Source: CALAMC01 sp964459465 (GTDB lineage: Bacteria > Zixibacteria > MSB-5A5 > GN15 > PGXB01). From it: a DNA stretch of 64,000 nucleotides. The notes beneath the pieces are model-generated. The model was given only the letters and a program-made list of their open reading frames with translations. It ran no database searches and had not been told where the DNA came from. A program made the position numbers and the translations under genes. The DNA lies in assembly GCA_964459465.1 (NCBI GenBank), contig CAYWLR010000019.1:1-64000 (forward strand), written 5' to 3'. Shown here piece by piece: positions 36,254-44,589 of the stretch; within the stretch, counting starts at the first letter, position 1; the number at the start of each line of letters is the position of its first letter.

Positions 36254-37889
36254 CTTTGGCTACCTCCTTTCCTTCGGACTGGGCCGGTTCCGGTTCGGGA
36301 TAAGGCGTGCCGCGAAGGTCGGTGGCGCGCCTCGTTTCGCCCTTGAGTACCAGGGCGTTTCCGACCATTTCATGGATACCACCCACCTCCACTTCGGGAA
36401 CCCAGTACTCCATCAGCGGCGGTAACGTTGCCTTGTCGATGGCGCAGATGCACAGCAAAAGATTGGTCCCGTAAACGTCGTAGTTATACTTAACCGCGTT
36501 GGCCCGGGGAAATCCGCCCCGAAGACGCATTTCCAAATTTTCATCGGTACCCAGCCCGGATCCACTGCCGCAACAGAACGTCTGTTCACGAATCGTGTTT
36601 TCCGGCATCTCGTGGAAGTTATTGCAACAGGCTTTGATGACATAGCGCGGTTCTTCTAAAAGACCCATGGCGCGCGCCGGGTTGCAGGAATCGTGGAAGG
36701 TGACATTCCAGTGATCATTGCGGCTCGGGTCAAGTTTGAGCTTGTTGTTCTTTATCAAATCAGAAGTAAACTCGGTTATATGCACCATCTTGGTTGATTT
36801 GGTATTTTCGAAAACCGTTCCGGTTAACGGGCTTTTGGGCACTTCCAGAAAATCGGCCGGGCCATTCATGGTGTCCATGTACTGGTGCAACACGCGCCAC
36901 ATATGGCCGCATTCGCCGCCCAAAACCCATTTGACACCGAGCCGTTTGGCCTCCATGTATACTTTGGCATTGAGCCGTTTCATGACCTGATTGGAATGAA
37001 ACAGCCCGAAATTGCCGCCTTCGGAGGCAAACGAACTCCACGTGTAATCCAGTCCGATTTCATGGAACAGAAGTAAATATCCCAGCAGGGTATAATAATG
37101 AGGCGAAGCGAAGTAATCCGCCGAGGGCGCCACGAATAATATCTCCGCCCCTTTCTTATTAATAGGCGCTTCAACTTTGGCCCCGGTCAATTCCTCAAGT
37201 TCGTCGACGGCAAATTCGATACTGTCTTTGAAACCATGCGGCTGAATGCCGAGGTGGTTACCGGTGCGAAAGCAGTTGGCCGCGGGTGTCACGATCCAAT
37301 CGATATTCAACCCGACCAGGTTCAGCAGTTCGCGGGCCATCATGGTAATTTCGGCGGTGTCGATGCCATAAGGGCAGAAAACAGAACAGCGGCGGCATTC
37401 GGTGCACTGAAAGAAATAGTAAAACCATTCTTTCAGCACATCAACCGTAAGCTCGCGCGCCCCGGCGATTCGGCCCATAATCTTTCCGGCGGCCGTGAAA
37501 TCCTTGCGATACACCGACCGCAGCAGTTCGGCCCGAAGAACCGGCATGTTTTTGGGGTCTCCGGAGCCGATGAAGTAATGGCATTTATCGGCGCAGGCTC
37601 CGCAACGGACACAGATATCCATAAAGATGCGAAACGAGCGGAATTTGTCCAGGCGTTCGCGCATGCCTTCGAGAATGATCTCTTTCCAGTTTTCCGGCAG
37701 TTGCCAGTCGGCATCCATCGGTTGCCATTTGCGGACATGGGGAAGGCCCAGGTATTTGGCTTTTTCCGCGACGGCGCCGTAATTGTATGTGCCTTTGCGG
37801 AAGTCGACCGGGGTATCCATCCATGACTTTTCCGGCAGCCGATAGCTGATATTGGCCAGCTCTTCCGGTTTCTTTTTATCGTCTGCCAT
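36246..37889 (-). CDS. dsrK: HdrD-like iron-sulfur subunit DsrK
   Basis: A 547-residue cytoplasmic protein related to heterodisulfide reductase HdrD. Two [4Fe-4S] motifs (CVRCGACADKCHYF near residue 92; CTECRRCSVFCPYG near 165) precede CCG-type domains with FHDSCNPARAMG and TFCCGSGSGLG, which bind the special catalytic cluster. It is the proposed site where the DsrC trisulfide or disulfide is reduced. It is encoded three bases after dsrM and overlaps dsrJ. Confidence 0.95.
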   Translation of the reverse strand: MADDKKKPEELANISYRLPEKSWMDTPVDFRKGTYNYGAVAEKAKYLGLPHVRKWQPMDADWQLPENWKEIILEGMRERLDKFRSFRIFMDICVRCGACADKCHYFIGSGDPKNMPVLRAELLRSVYRKDFTAAGKIMGRIAGARELTVDVLKEWFYYFFQCTECRRCSVFCPYGIDTAEITMMARELLNLVGLNIDWIVTPAANCFRTGNHLGIQPHGFKDSIEFAVDELEELTGAKVEAPINKKGAEILFVAPSADYFASPHYYTLLGYLLLFHEIGLDYTWSSFASEGGNFGLFHSNQVMKRLNAKVYMEAKRLGVKWVLGGECGHMWRVLHQYMDTMNGPADFLEVPKSPLTGTVFENTKSTKMVHITEFTSDLIKNNKLKLDPSRNDHWNVTFHDSCNPARAMGLLEEPRYVIKACCNNFHEMPENTIREQTFCCGSGSGLGTDENLEMRLRGGFPRANAVKYNYDVYGTNLLLCICAIDKATLPPLMEYWVPEVEVGGIHEMVGNALVLKGETRRATDLRGTPYPEPEPAQSEGKEVAKDV

Positions 37890-37892
37890 ATT

Positions 37893-38891
37893 TTATTCCT
37901 TTTCCAACGGCATATCGGCCGCTTTCATCAGTTCACGAAATTCGTCTTCGTATTCTTCGTACGTATGCACTTTCACTTCGGGATTCCACGGATTTACATG
38001 CCGACGGTTGCGGTTGTTATTGGCCAGATTCCGGGTCGGACTTAAGAAAACGCCGCCCATATGGACCAGTTTGCTCATCGGGAAATACATCAGCAGGACA
38101 CTGACGAGGAAAAGGTGAATGAAAAATATTACGTCAAGTCCTTCCGGCACAACCGGGGAGAAACCAACCAGGCCGATCGCCAGTTCCTTGACGGCAATAA
38201 GCTCGGCCTTGAATGCTTCAAAATAACGCATAAGAATGCCGGTCAAGGCAATGGCCCCGATTAAAAAGAGCGGAAAATAATCGGCGGCAAGAGAAATGTA
38301 ACGGACTTTGGGGTTTATTACCCGGCGGAAGAACAGGAAAGCCAGGGCGGCCAAAATGACGCCATCGGTGATATAAATTATCGGCAGGCCCATCTGAAAA
38401 AATCCGTCGAGATTCTGAATGGCCATGACAAATCCCGGTATCGGTTCAACGAAGAACCGCAGGTGTCTTAGTACAATCACCAGAAAACTGTAATGAAAGG
38501 CCAGACCGGCGATCCACAAGTACTTTTCGGAACCATACACCAGCCGCGGACCTTTCTTGAGTGCCATTTTTGTATTGCGGAAAAGCGATCTGAAAAAGAG
38601 TATTTCCAAAAGCATACGGCCGAAAACCTGCCAGCCCGTGTAAGGGCTTTCCAGTTTATTATGCCGTATCCATGGCAGGGATTTCTGCTGGCCGCAGGTC
38701 GTCGTGATTTTAAACGGCACCGGCGCTTTGGCCCATTTCAAAACCCGAAATATCAGGCCGAATACAAATGCCGCCAGAGCCAGATACGGGATAATCACCC
38801 CGAACAGGTAGTGCAGTCCGAGAGTGCCGGCACCGATCCATGCGACAAGCGTCAGCGCAATGACCGCCACCAGTGATATAATTATACCCAT
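37893..38891 (-). CDS. dsrM: Membrane cytochrome b subunit DsrM
   Basis: A 332-residue NarI/HdrE-like protein with about six membrane helices and conserved histidines for two b haems (for example FHYSFLVIVLRHLRFF near residue 132). It oxidises menaquinol and hands electrons to DsrK. It is preceded by a small RsbRD-like gene and starts the core dsrMKJOP order. The C-terminal cytoplasmic tail is acidic and rich in glutamate. Confidence 0.93.
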   Translation of the reverse strand: MGIIISLVAVIALTLVAWIGAGTLGLHYLFGVIIPYLALAAFVFGLIFRVLKWAKAPVPFKITTTCGQQKSLPWIRHNKLESPYTGWQVFGRMLLEILFFRSLFRNTKMALKKGPRLVYGSEKYLWIAGLAFHYSFLVIVLRHLRFFVEPIPGFVMAIQNLDGFFQMGLPIIYITDGVILAALAFLFFRRVINPKVRYISLAADYFPLFLIGAIALTGILMRYFEAFKAELIAVKELAIGLVGFSPVVPEGLDVIFFIHLFLVSVLLMYFPMSKLVHMGGVFLSPTRNLANNNRNRRHVNPWNPEVKVHTYEEYEDEFRELMKAADMPLEKE

Positions 38892-38927
38892 AGGCGGCCC
38901 ACTCCTTTCCGATGCCCGCGTTCACGT

Positions 38928-39479
38928 TCATTCATTCGTAGCATCCCCTTCCTGATCAGATATATCATTAAATATATTCGTTCTATCCATAAGCTTCTGT
39001 ATCCGGCGCCGGGCTTCGCGTATGCGAATGTCACCCATTAGCTCCCGCATGGACGAGTAACAATCGAAAGCCGCCAGGGCCAGATTGTCGATTTTTATAT
39101 CCAATGCGAGTAATTCATCATCCGGATCACCATTGCCGATGCGGTCTTTCGTATATTGCCGGATTACTTGTTTGAGCAGAAAGAAAATCGCGACCGCCTG
39201 CGAGGGAGCGAAATCCTGCACGTTACGGACCTTGACGATGTTGTCTATCGCCGGCAGAACCATGTCGCGATCGGTGGTGCCAACCAGACTGTCGAAAATG
39301 ATTTCCATATTATGCTGATAAGTAAAACCGACCGGATTCGCGAAGCGGTCTTTTTCTTTTACGAGAAAATTAGCAGTATCTTGAGGATATGATTGTAGCA
39401 CGGCGTCAAACCATATCCTCAAAATATCGGTCTTCTTTTCTTTTAAGATACTCGTCAGGCTCATGTTACCGGCATTCAC
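38928..39479 (-). CDS. RsbRD N-terminal-domain-like protein heading the dsrMKJOP operon
   Basis: A 183-residue helical protein that resembles the globin-like RsbR sensor N-terminal domain (SLTSILKEKKTDILRIWFDA start, later helices FAPSQAVAIFFLLKQVIRQY and CYSSMRELMGDIRIREARR). No STAS domain or catalytic residue follows. It begins 36 bases before dsrM on the same strand and has a TGTGA-type operator just upstream at 39481. I infer a sensor or assembly factor for the Dsr membrane complex; similar genes occur beside dsrM in other sulfate reducers. Confidence 0.65.
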   Translation of the reverse strand: MNAGNMSLTSILKEKKTDILRIWFDAVLQSYPQDTANFLVKEKDRFANPVGFTYQHNMEIIFDSLVGTTDRDMVLPAIDNIVKVRNVQDFAPSQAVAIFFLLKQVIRQYTKDRIGNGDPDDELLALDIKIDNLALAAFDCYSSMRELMGDIRIREARRRIQKLMDRTNIFNDISDQEGDATNE

Positions 39480-39480
39480 A

Positions 39481-39496
39481 AGTTATTTTTTTCACA
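39481..39496. promoter_or_regulatory. Operator-like site upstream of dsrMKJOP
   Basis: Read on the minus strand this is TGTGAAAAAAATAACT, fitting the TGTGA-N6-TnAC pattern seen at sat, qmoC, dsrA and qmoA. It abuts the start of the RsbRD-like gene, so it would overlap the promoter or leader. Confidence 0.55.
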
Positions 39497-39592
39497 TTAA
39501 TGTCTAAAATAAAACAGGTTTGTCTGGGTGTTAAAATATTTTGAAACCACCAGTTGAGGACCAACCTGTTTGACTCCCGATGCATATATAGT

Positions 39593-39626
39593 TTCAGGGA
39601 AAACCCTTGGTGGGGTTTTCCCTGAA
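39593..39626 (-). terminator. Strong hairpin downstream of dsrC
   Basis: Perfect 14-bp stem TTCAGGGAAAACCC / GGGTTTTCCCTGAA with a 6-base loop, 15 bases past the dsrC stop. There is no clear U-run, so it may end transcription or protect the mRNA. Confidence 0.7.
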
Positions 39627-39640
39627 TATCGAATCCGTAC

Positions 39641-39958
39641 TTACACGCAGCCGGTTGGTTTGGCCAGTCCGGCGACTTTGCAGGCGCCTTTGGCCGGTCC
39701 CGACGGGAATAATTCGTACACTCTTTTGAGCGGGAAACCGGTTTCCTTGCAAAGCTTGCGAATCATCGGGGCAATTCCGAACTTGAGATAATAATCTCTC
39801 AAGTAATTGACCAGTTTCCAGTGGTCCTCGGTCATATTATCCACGCCCTCGGTTGTCGCCAGGGCTTTGGCAACTTCTTCATTCCAGACGTCAGGATCTT
39901 CCATGAAGCCGTCTTCGTCAACATTGATTTTGATATTCCCATGTTCAAAAATCGGCAT
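39641..39958 (-). CDS. dsrC: DsrC, sulfur-carrier / trisulfide substrate protein
   Basis: A 105-residue member of the DsrC/TusE family. Its C-terminal arm carries both conserved cysteines, GACKVAGLAKPTGCV, spaced by ten residues, with the last one penultimate; this pair distinguishes true DsrC from TusE-like proteins. DsrC takes sulfur from sulfite at DsrAB as a trisulfide, later reduced via DsrMKJOP. AGGAC precedes the start. Last gene of the dsrABDNLC operon. Confidence 0.97.
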   Translation of the reverse strand: MPIFEHGNIKINVDEDGFMEDPDVWNEEVAKALATTEGVDNMTEDHWKLVNYLRDYYLKFGIAPMIRKLCKETGFPLKRVYELFPSGPAKGACKVAGLAKPTGCV

Positions 39959-40005
39959 CGTTTGTCCTCCAAAGTGAATTTAAAGTTAATTGTTCAAGTT
40001 CTCGT

Positions 40006-41688
40006 TTAAAACATTTCTATGTATCCGCAGGGGCAGTTTTCGGCGCACTTGTCGCAACCCTTGCAGTAATCGAGTTTAAATTTGTATTTCTCGCCCTTGA
40101 TGAGAGGTTTGACGATGGCGTTGTCCTGGCAATAGCTCCAGCAGGTACCGCAATCGAAACACATCCCGCAACTCATGCATCGTTTGGATTCGGCCACCGC
40201 CTGGTCGGCCGACAGTGTCTGGGCAATCTCCGCCGTCAGGCTTTTGAAACGTTCCTCGACCGGCAGATGGCTTACTTTAACCCGCTCTTTGGTTTCATAG
40301 AAATCAAGCTTCATCTTTTCGTGACGAATGATGCCCATTTCTTCCGGTTTTGGAATGGTAATTCCTCTTATCGCCGCATCCATCGCCTCGGCGGCCCTGC
40401 GTCCGTGATAGATGGCCGTGATGGCGATGTCGAGATTTATATTATCGCCGCCGGCATATACGCCATCATGCCGCGTGCGGAAGTTTTCGTCGACTTTTAT
40501 CCAATCGCGGCCCTCGCGCAAATTATCAAATCCGGTGAAATCGGGCTCCTGGCTGATGGCGGCAATCAGGGTTGAGAATTCCAGATCGAAAGTGTCGCCC
40601 TCGATCGGCACCGGACGGCGACGTCCCGAAGAATCCGGTTCGCCCAGTTGCATCCTCTGGCATTTCATGCCCGTTGCCATACTGCCGTTTTTAAAGATTT
40701 CGATGGGAGCGGCCAGATAGTGAATGGTTACCGCTTCTTCATCGGCTCCAACGATTTCCTCATCGATGGCCGGCATTTCCTCGCGGGTACGACGGTATAA
40801 AATGGTCACTTCGGCGCCGAGGCGACGCGAAACGCGCGCGGCATCGATCGCCGTATCACCGCCGCCCACAACAACCACTTTTTTCCCGATTTCAACGGCC
40901 TCGCCGCAATTTACCTTGTGCAGAAAATGTGTACCGGTCCAGACATTTTCGGCGTCCTCGCCGGCGACACCCAGCTTGTAGCCCTGATGGGCGCCGAGCC
41001 CCACGAAAACCATTTTGTAATCTTTTTTAAGGTCATCGAAGGGGATATCTCTGCCTACGGCTGTATTGAGTTTGAGTTCCACGCCCATGTCGAGAATACG
41101 CTTAATTTCGGCGTCCAGAATTGCGGCGGGGAGACGGTAATCGGGGATGCCATAACGAAGCATACCGCCGGCTTTGGGAAACGCCTCGTACACGGTTACC
41201 GGATAGCCGCGCCGTGCCAGATGATAAGCGCAACTTAAGCCGGCCGGGCCGGAGCCGATAATGGCGATTTTTTCGGAACGCTTCTCATCGGTCAACATAA
41301 CCGGTTTGAGTTTCTTGTCCAGTCCATAGTCGCCGACATGCCGCTCAAAGGCGTTTATTGAAACGGCGCCCTCCTTGGCGATACGGTTACATTCTGTCTC
41401 GCATGGATGCGGGCAGACGCGTCCACACACCGAAGGGAAAGGGGTTGTTTCAGCAAAAATATGCCAGGCCTGTTCCATCGCCACGTCATAGGTTTTCTCG
41501 TAATCGGCGGCCTTGTTAACGGTCATCAGGGCCGCTCTGATCTGGTTATGGTTGGGGCATTTATTAATACATGGCGGGATTTTCTCCACGAATTTTGGCC
41601 GCCGCGACGATTGTTCTTTGCCCGATCCGCCCGCGGCGCCCCCGCCGTGCTTGATCTTGAGGTCTTTTTTCTTTCCTACTAAACCCAT
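40006..41688 (-). CDS. dsrL: DsrL-like NAD(P)-dependent iron-sulfur flavoprotein
   Basis: A 560-residue relative of glutamate synthase small subunit. An N-terminal cysteine domain (CINKCPNHNQIR, VCGRVCPHPCETECNR) precedes an FAD loop at IIGSGPAGLSCAYHLARRG (near residue 145) and an NAD(P) loop at VVVVGGGDTAIDAARVSRR (near 270). The C-terminus carries two ferredoxin motifs, CMSCGMCFDCGTCWSYC and CKGCDKCAENCPCG. DsrL passes electrons between NAD(P)H and DsrAB. Its position between dsrN and dsrC supports the assignment over a true GltD. It is shorter than the proteins of sulfur oxidisers (about 650). Confidence 0.82.
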   Translation of the reverse strand: MGLVGKKKDLKIKHGGGAAGGSGKEQSSRRPKFVEKIPPCINKCPNHNQIRAALMTVNKAADYEKTYDVAMEQAWHIFAETTPFPSVCGRVCPHPCETECNRIAKEGAVSINAFERHVGDYGLDKKLKPVMLTDEKRSEKIAIIGSGPAGLSCAYHLARRGYPVTVYEAFPKAGGMLRYGIPDYRLPAAILDAEIKRILDMGVELKLNTAVGRDIPFDDLKKDYKMVFVGLGAHQGYKLGVAGEDAENVWTGTHFLHKVNCGEAVEIGKKVVVVGGGDTAIDAARVSRRLGAEVTILYRRTREEMPAIDEEIVGADEEAVTIHYLAAPIEIFKNGSMATGMKCQRMQLGEPDSSGRRRPVPIEGDTFDLEFSTLIAAISQEPDFTGFDNLREGRDWIKVDENFRTRHDGVYAGGDNINLDIAITAIYHGRRAAEAMDAAIRGITIPKPEEMGIIRHEKMKLDFYETKERVKVSHLPVEERFKSLTAEIAQTLSADQAVAESKRCMSCGMCFDCGTCWSYCQDNAIVKPLIKGEKYKFKLDYCKGCDKCAENCPCGYIEMF

Positions 41689-41740
41689 GTTGCCTCTCTC
41701 AATCGAGAAAAATTATTTCGCGTTAATACCGCACCCCCGT

Positions 41741-43180
41741 TTATGCGGCGCCGGCTTCAGCCGGCACCCCCGGGGAATCTATTCCAAAAAAATCTGTTTC
41801 TCCGCTTTTGTGGCGTCGGGCCAGGCGGCATAGGGCTTCGGCCCATTCGGGGTAGCCATCGGCATGAATATGCGTATAAGCCGCCATACAATTTTTATAA
41901 ACAAGACCATCCCGATTGTTTCCCAGCCCCGTTCCCTTATCGACTTTCAGGCATGTCGGGAAGGTCTCTTTGTATTCCAGCGGGGCGGAATAATGAAACT
42001 CATGCCCGCGAATCCGTAATCCCGGTGGATAAAAGGAGTTGGCGGCATCCGTTTCCAGTAAAGTATAGCCGTGCCCAACCGGTTTGGGGTGCATGGTCAG
42101 GTCTATTGGGAAAACTCCAGCCATGGGAAAAGTTTGATTGTGCCAGACGACGGAACGGCATAATAGCATCAGCCCGCCGCATTCGGCATAGACCGGCAAC
42201 CCATCCTGAATGGCATTCCGGAGAGTTGTCAGAAGCGCCTGATTATTCGAAATTTTTTCTGCCTGTGTTTCTGGGAAACCACCACCGATATAAAGGCCAT
42301 CGATGGCGGGGAGAGCGGAATCTTCTATGGAGGATATTTCAACCAGCTCGGCGCCGCGATTTTGAAGCGCTTCCAGATTTTCAGGATAATAAAACGTAAA
42401 GGCACGATCCCGAAAGTACCCGATTTTTATATCGATTTCAGGTCTGACCACCGGCTTTAATTCGCCCGTATCAAGCAGCGGCGCCTGCCCGGCCAATTCG
42501 ATCATGGCCGGCACGTTCAAGTATTTTTCGGCAATTTCACGGAGCCGTGAACTTAGGGCCACATTTCGGTCAAATTCCGAAGGTGTTACCAGGCCGAGAT
42601 GGCGTGAGGGAATTATGGTTCCGTCGCGGTCCAGCCGCGGTATCGCTCCCAGAACGGGAAGACCTGTATACTTTTCAATGGATTCGATAATAATCTTTTT
42701 ATGCCTTTCGCCGGCGACCCGGTTTAAAATCACGCCGCCAATATTGATATCCTTCTCGAATTCAACACACCCTTTTACCAGGGCCGCCACCGTCCGCGTA
42801 ACTTTGGTGACATCCACGATCAGGATGACCGGCGCCTTCAGAAGCCGTGCCAGGCCGGCGGTACTATGAGTGCCTTCAACGTCAAATCCATCGAACAATC
42901 CTCGGTTGCCCTCGATTACCGATATATCCGCGCCTTGTGAATGGCGGCAGAATGACCTGTAAACGATTTCTTCTCCGGTTAGCCAGGTATCGAGATTGCG
43001 ACACGGTGTTTGCGCAAAATAACCCAGCCAGGCCGAATCGATATAATCCGGGCCTTTTTTAAAGACCGAAACAGCCAGAGCTTTCTGTCGACATTGCGAC
43101 AGAAAGCTCAAGCTTGTTATTGTCTTGCCAGAATCGCCGGATAAACCGGCGAATATTATCCGCGGTTTTGGTTCAAGCAT
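41741..43180 (-). CDS. dsrN: Siroheme amidase DsrN (CobB-like cobyrinate a,c-diamide synthase)
   Basis: A 479-residue ATP-dependent amidotransferase. The N-terminal GLSGDSGKTITSLSFLSQ is the P-loop (about residues 12-29), and the C-terminal glutaminase carries GGGFPETQAEKIS and the nucleophile in VYAECGGLMLLCRS (near residue 345). In CobB it amidates cobyrinate; next to dsrD and dsrB it is best read as DsrN, which amidates siroheme for DsrAB. Its last residues (PAEAGAA) are encoded across a GCCGGC palindrome at 41750-41765, suggesting a recent change of the C-terminus. Confidence 0.87.
   Translation of the reverse strand: MLEPKPRIIFAGLSGDSGKTITSLSFLSQCRQKALAVSVFKKGPDYIDSAWLGYFAQTPCRNLDTWLTGEEIVYRSFCRHSQGADISVIEGNRGLFDGFDVEGTHSTAGLARLLKAPVILIVDVTKVTRTVAALVKGCVEFEKDINIGGVILNRVAGERHKKIIIESIEKYTGLPVLGAIPRLDRDGTIIPSRHLGLVTPSEFDRNVALSSRLREIAEKYLNVPAMIELAGQAPLLDTGELKPVVRPEIDIKIGYFRDRAFTFYYPENLEALQNRGAELVEISSIEDSALPAIDGLYIGGGFPETQAEKISNNQALLTTLRNAIQDGLPVYAECGGLMLLCRSVVWHNQTFPMAGVFPIDLTMHPKPVGHGYTLLETDAANSFYPPGLRIRGHEFHYSAPLEYKETFPTCLKVDKGTGLGNNRDGLVYKNCMAAYTHIHADGYPEWAEALCRLARRHKSGETDFFGIDSPGVPAEAGAA
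41750..41765. repeat. GCCGGC palindrome in the 3' end of dsrN
   Basis: GCCGGC-TTCA-GCCGGC, a 6-bp perfect stem inside the last codons of dsrN. Similar in core to the palindrome at 33846-33868; a candidate REP-like element. Confidence 0.45.
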
Positions 43181-43207
43181 GATTGCGGCACCCGCGCGCC
43201 GCGGAAA

Positions 43208-43453
43208 TTAATTCGCGGCGCCTTCCTGATGCGGTATTTCAATGTAGCTGCCACCATAATAAGTATAGACGCAACGTCCGGAGTTGATCAATTCTTTGAT
43301 GGCATCTTTGCACATCTGTTTGTCGACGCCCTCGTCACCATACAGCTCTATCATGGCTTTGGTCAGGTCCATGGGTTTCAGTTTCTTCTGTCCCTGGGCC
43401 TCCTTGACCATTTTGAACATGGCCTCGACAACGTCTTCCCTTGTTTTCGCCAT
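43208..43453 (-). CDS. dsrD: DsrD, small activator of sulfite reductase
   Basis: An 81-residue winged-helix protein (DLTKAMIELYGDEGVDK, then CVYTYYGGSYIEIP). The ATG at 43453 is chosen because it is internal to a longer frame whose TTG start overlaps the dsrB stop. DsrD has been reported to stimulate DsrAB activity. It is diagnostic of the reductive, sulfite-reducing direction. Placed directly after dsrB, as usual. Confidence 0.93.
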   Translation of the reverse strand: MAKTREDVVEAMFKMVKEAQGQKKLKPMDLTKAMIELYGDEGVDKQMCKDAIKELINSGRCVYTYYGGSYIEIPHQEGAAN

Positions 43454-43467
43454 ATCTATATTACCCG

Positions 43468-44550
43468 TCAAAAGGTTAAATGTGTCGAGCGTTTAAAAGT
43501 CAGACCGGCGTGCTTGAAGTCGTCAATGTGCTGCTTTGTAAATTCGATACCGGCCATATTGAAAAACTTGGGCCAGCCAATGCGGCCTATCCACTCACCC
43601 ATTCTCTCGTATTTCCGGGCGTTGGCGGCCCAGAGTTCCACCAGATTGCGGACGGCGGAAGTAACCTCCGGCCAGCGCGGCGGATTATTGGGAATGAACG
43701 GAATCGCCAGTTTCGAAAACATCGGCTCGGTCCGGGCGTTGGAAACTTTGCCGCCAACCCAGATCGAAACACCGTCGTTGATCGGGTCGTTCAACGGCAT
43801 GGCCGGACAAACCGTATAGCAGTTGGCGCAATACATGCAGTTTTCTTCCAGAACTTCCACTGACGGAAGCCCGTCAACTGTCGCCGGACGAATCGCGGCG
43901 GTCGGACAGGAGGCAACCACGTTCGGGATTTCGCACATCTTCTTGACGTTTTCGTGGGATACTTTCGGCGGCTTGCGGTGAATGCCCAGAATAGCGATAT
44001 CCGAGCAGTGCACCGCGCCGCACATATTCAGGCAACAGGCCAGGGCGATGCGCAATTTGCCGGGGAGCTTGGTATTTTCAAAATACTCGATCAGGTCGTC
44101 CATGACGCATTTGACGATACCGGATGCATCGGTCGCGGCCGAGTGGCAGTGCACCCACCCCTGCGTATGGACAATGCTCGATATGGCGTTGCCGATGCCG
44201 CCGACCGGGTGACCCAGTTTGGCCAGGTCCTGAATGAGGGGATCGATGTTTTCCGATTTGGTCAGAAGAAATTCGACGTTGTGGCGACTGGTGAAGCGCA
44301 GATACCCGCCGCAGTACTTGTCGGCCAGATCGCAATAAATTCTGATTTTCTCGATACTTATCAAGCGACCGGAGGCGGCCCGTACCGTAAACAGCTTGGC
44401 GCCGCTCTCGCTGACATGAACCATGACGCCCGGTTTGAGGATTTCATGGTATTTCCACTGGCCATAGTTTTCTTTGATAATCGGAGGCAGGAACTGCTCA
44501 TAATGGGGAGGACCATAGTCCGTCCGTCTGTCTTGCATTACATCAGCCAT
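43468..44550 (-). CDS. dsrB: Dissimilatory sulfite reductase, beta subunit
   Basis: A 360-residue subunit. Sirohaem/Fe-S site cysteines lie in ACCLNMCGAVHCSDIA near residue 190, and an inserted ferredoxin domain shows CMYCANCYTVCPAMP near residue 236. The catalytic sirohaem sits mainly in DsrB. Segment HTQGWVHCHSAATDASG near residue 109 is conserved across the family. It is encoded 39 bases after dsrA. Reduces sulfite with DsrA, loading the sulfur on DsrC. Confidence 0.97.
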   Translation of the reverse strand: MADVMQDRRTDYGPPHYEQFLPPIIKENYGQWKYHEILKPGVMVHVSESGAKLFTVRAASGRLISIEKIRIYCDLADKYCGGYLRFTSRHNVEFLLTKSENIDPLIQDLAKLGHPVGGIGNAISSIVHTQGWVHCHSAATDASGIVKCVMDDLIEYFENTKLPGKLRIALACCLNMCGAVHCSDIAILGIHRKPPKVSHENVKKMCEIPNVVASCPTAAIRPATVDGLPSVEVLEENCMYCANCYTVCPAMPLNDPINDGVSIWVGGKVSNARTEPMFSKLAIPFIPNNPPRWPEVTSAVRNLVELWAANARKYERMGEWIGRIGWPKFFNMAGIEFTKQHIDDFKHAGLTFKRSTHLTF

Positions 44551-44589
44551 ATTTCAAACCTCAATTTTCTGATTGTTTGGTCTTTCCAG

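Noticed and set aside
40006..41688. Glutamate synthase small subunit
   Set aside because: No large subunit nearby, an extra C-terminal double ferredoxin domain, and location between dsrN and dsrC favour DsrL.
41741..43180. Cobalamin pathway CobB
   Set aside because: No other cobalamin gene is adjacent; position after dsrD indicates the siroheme amidase DsrN.
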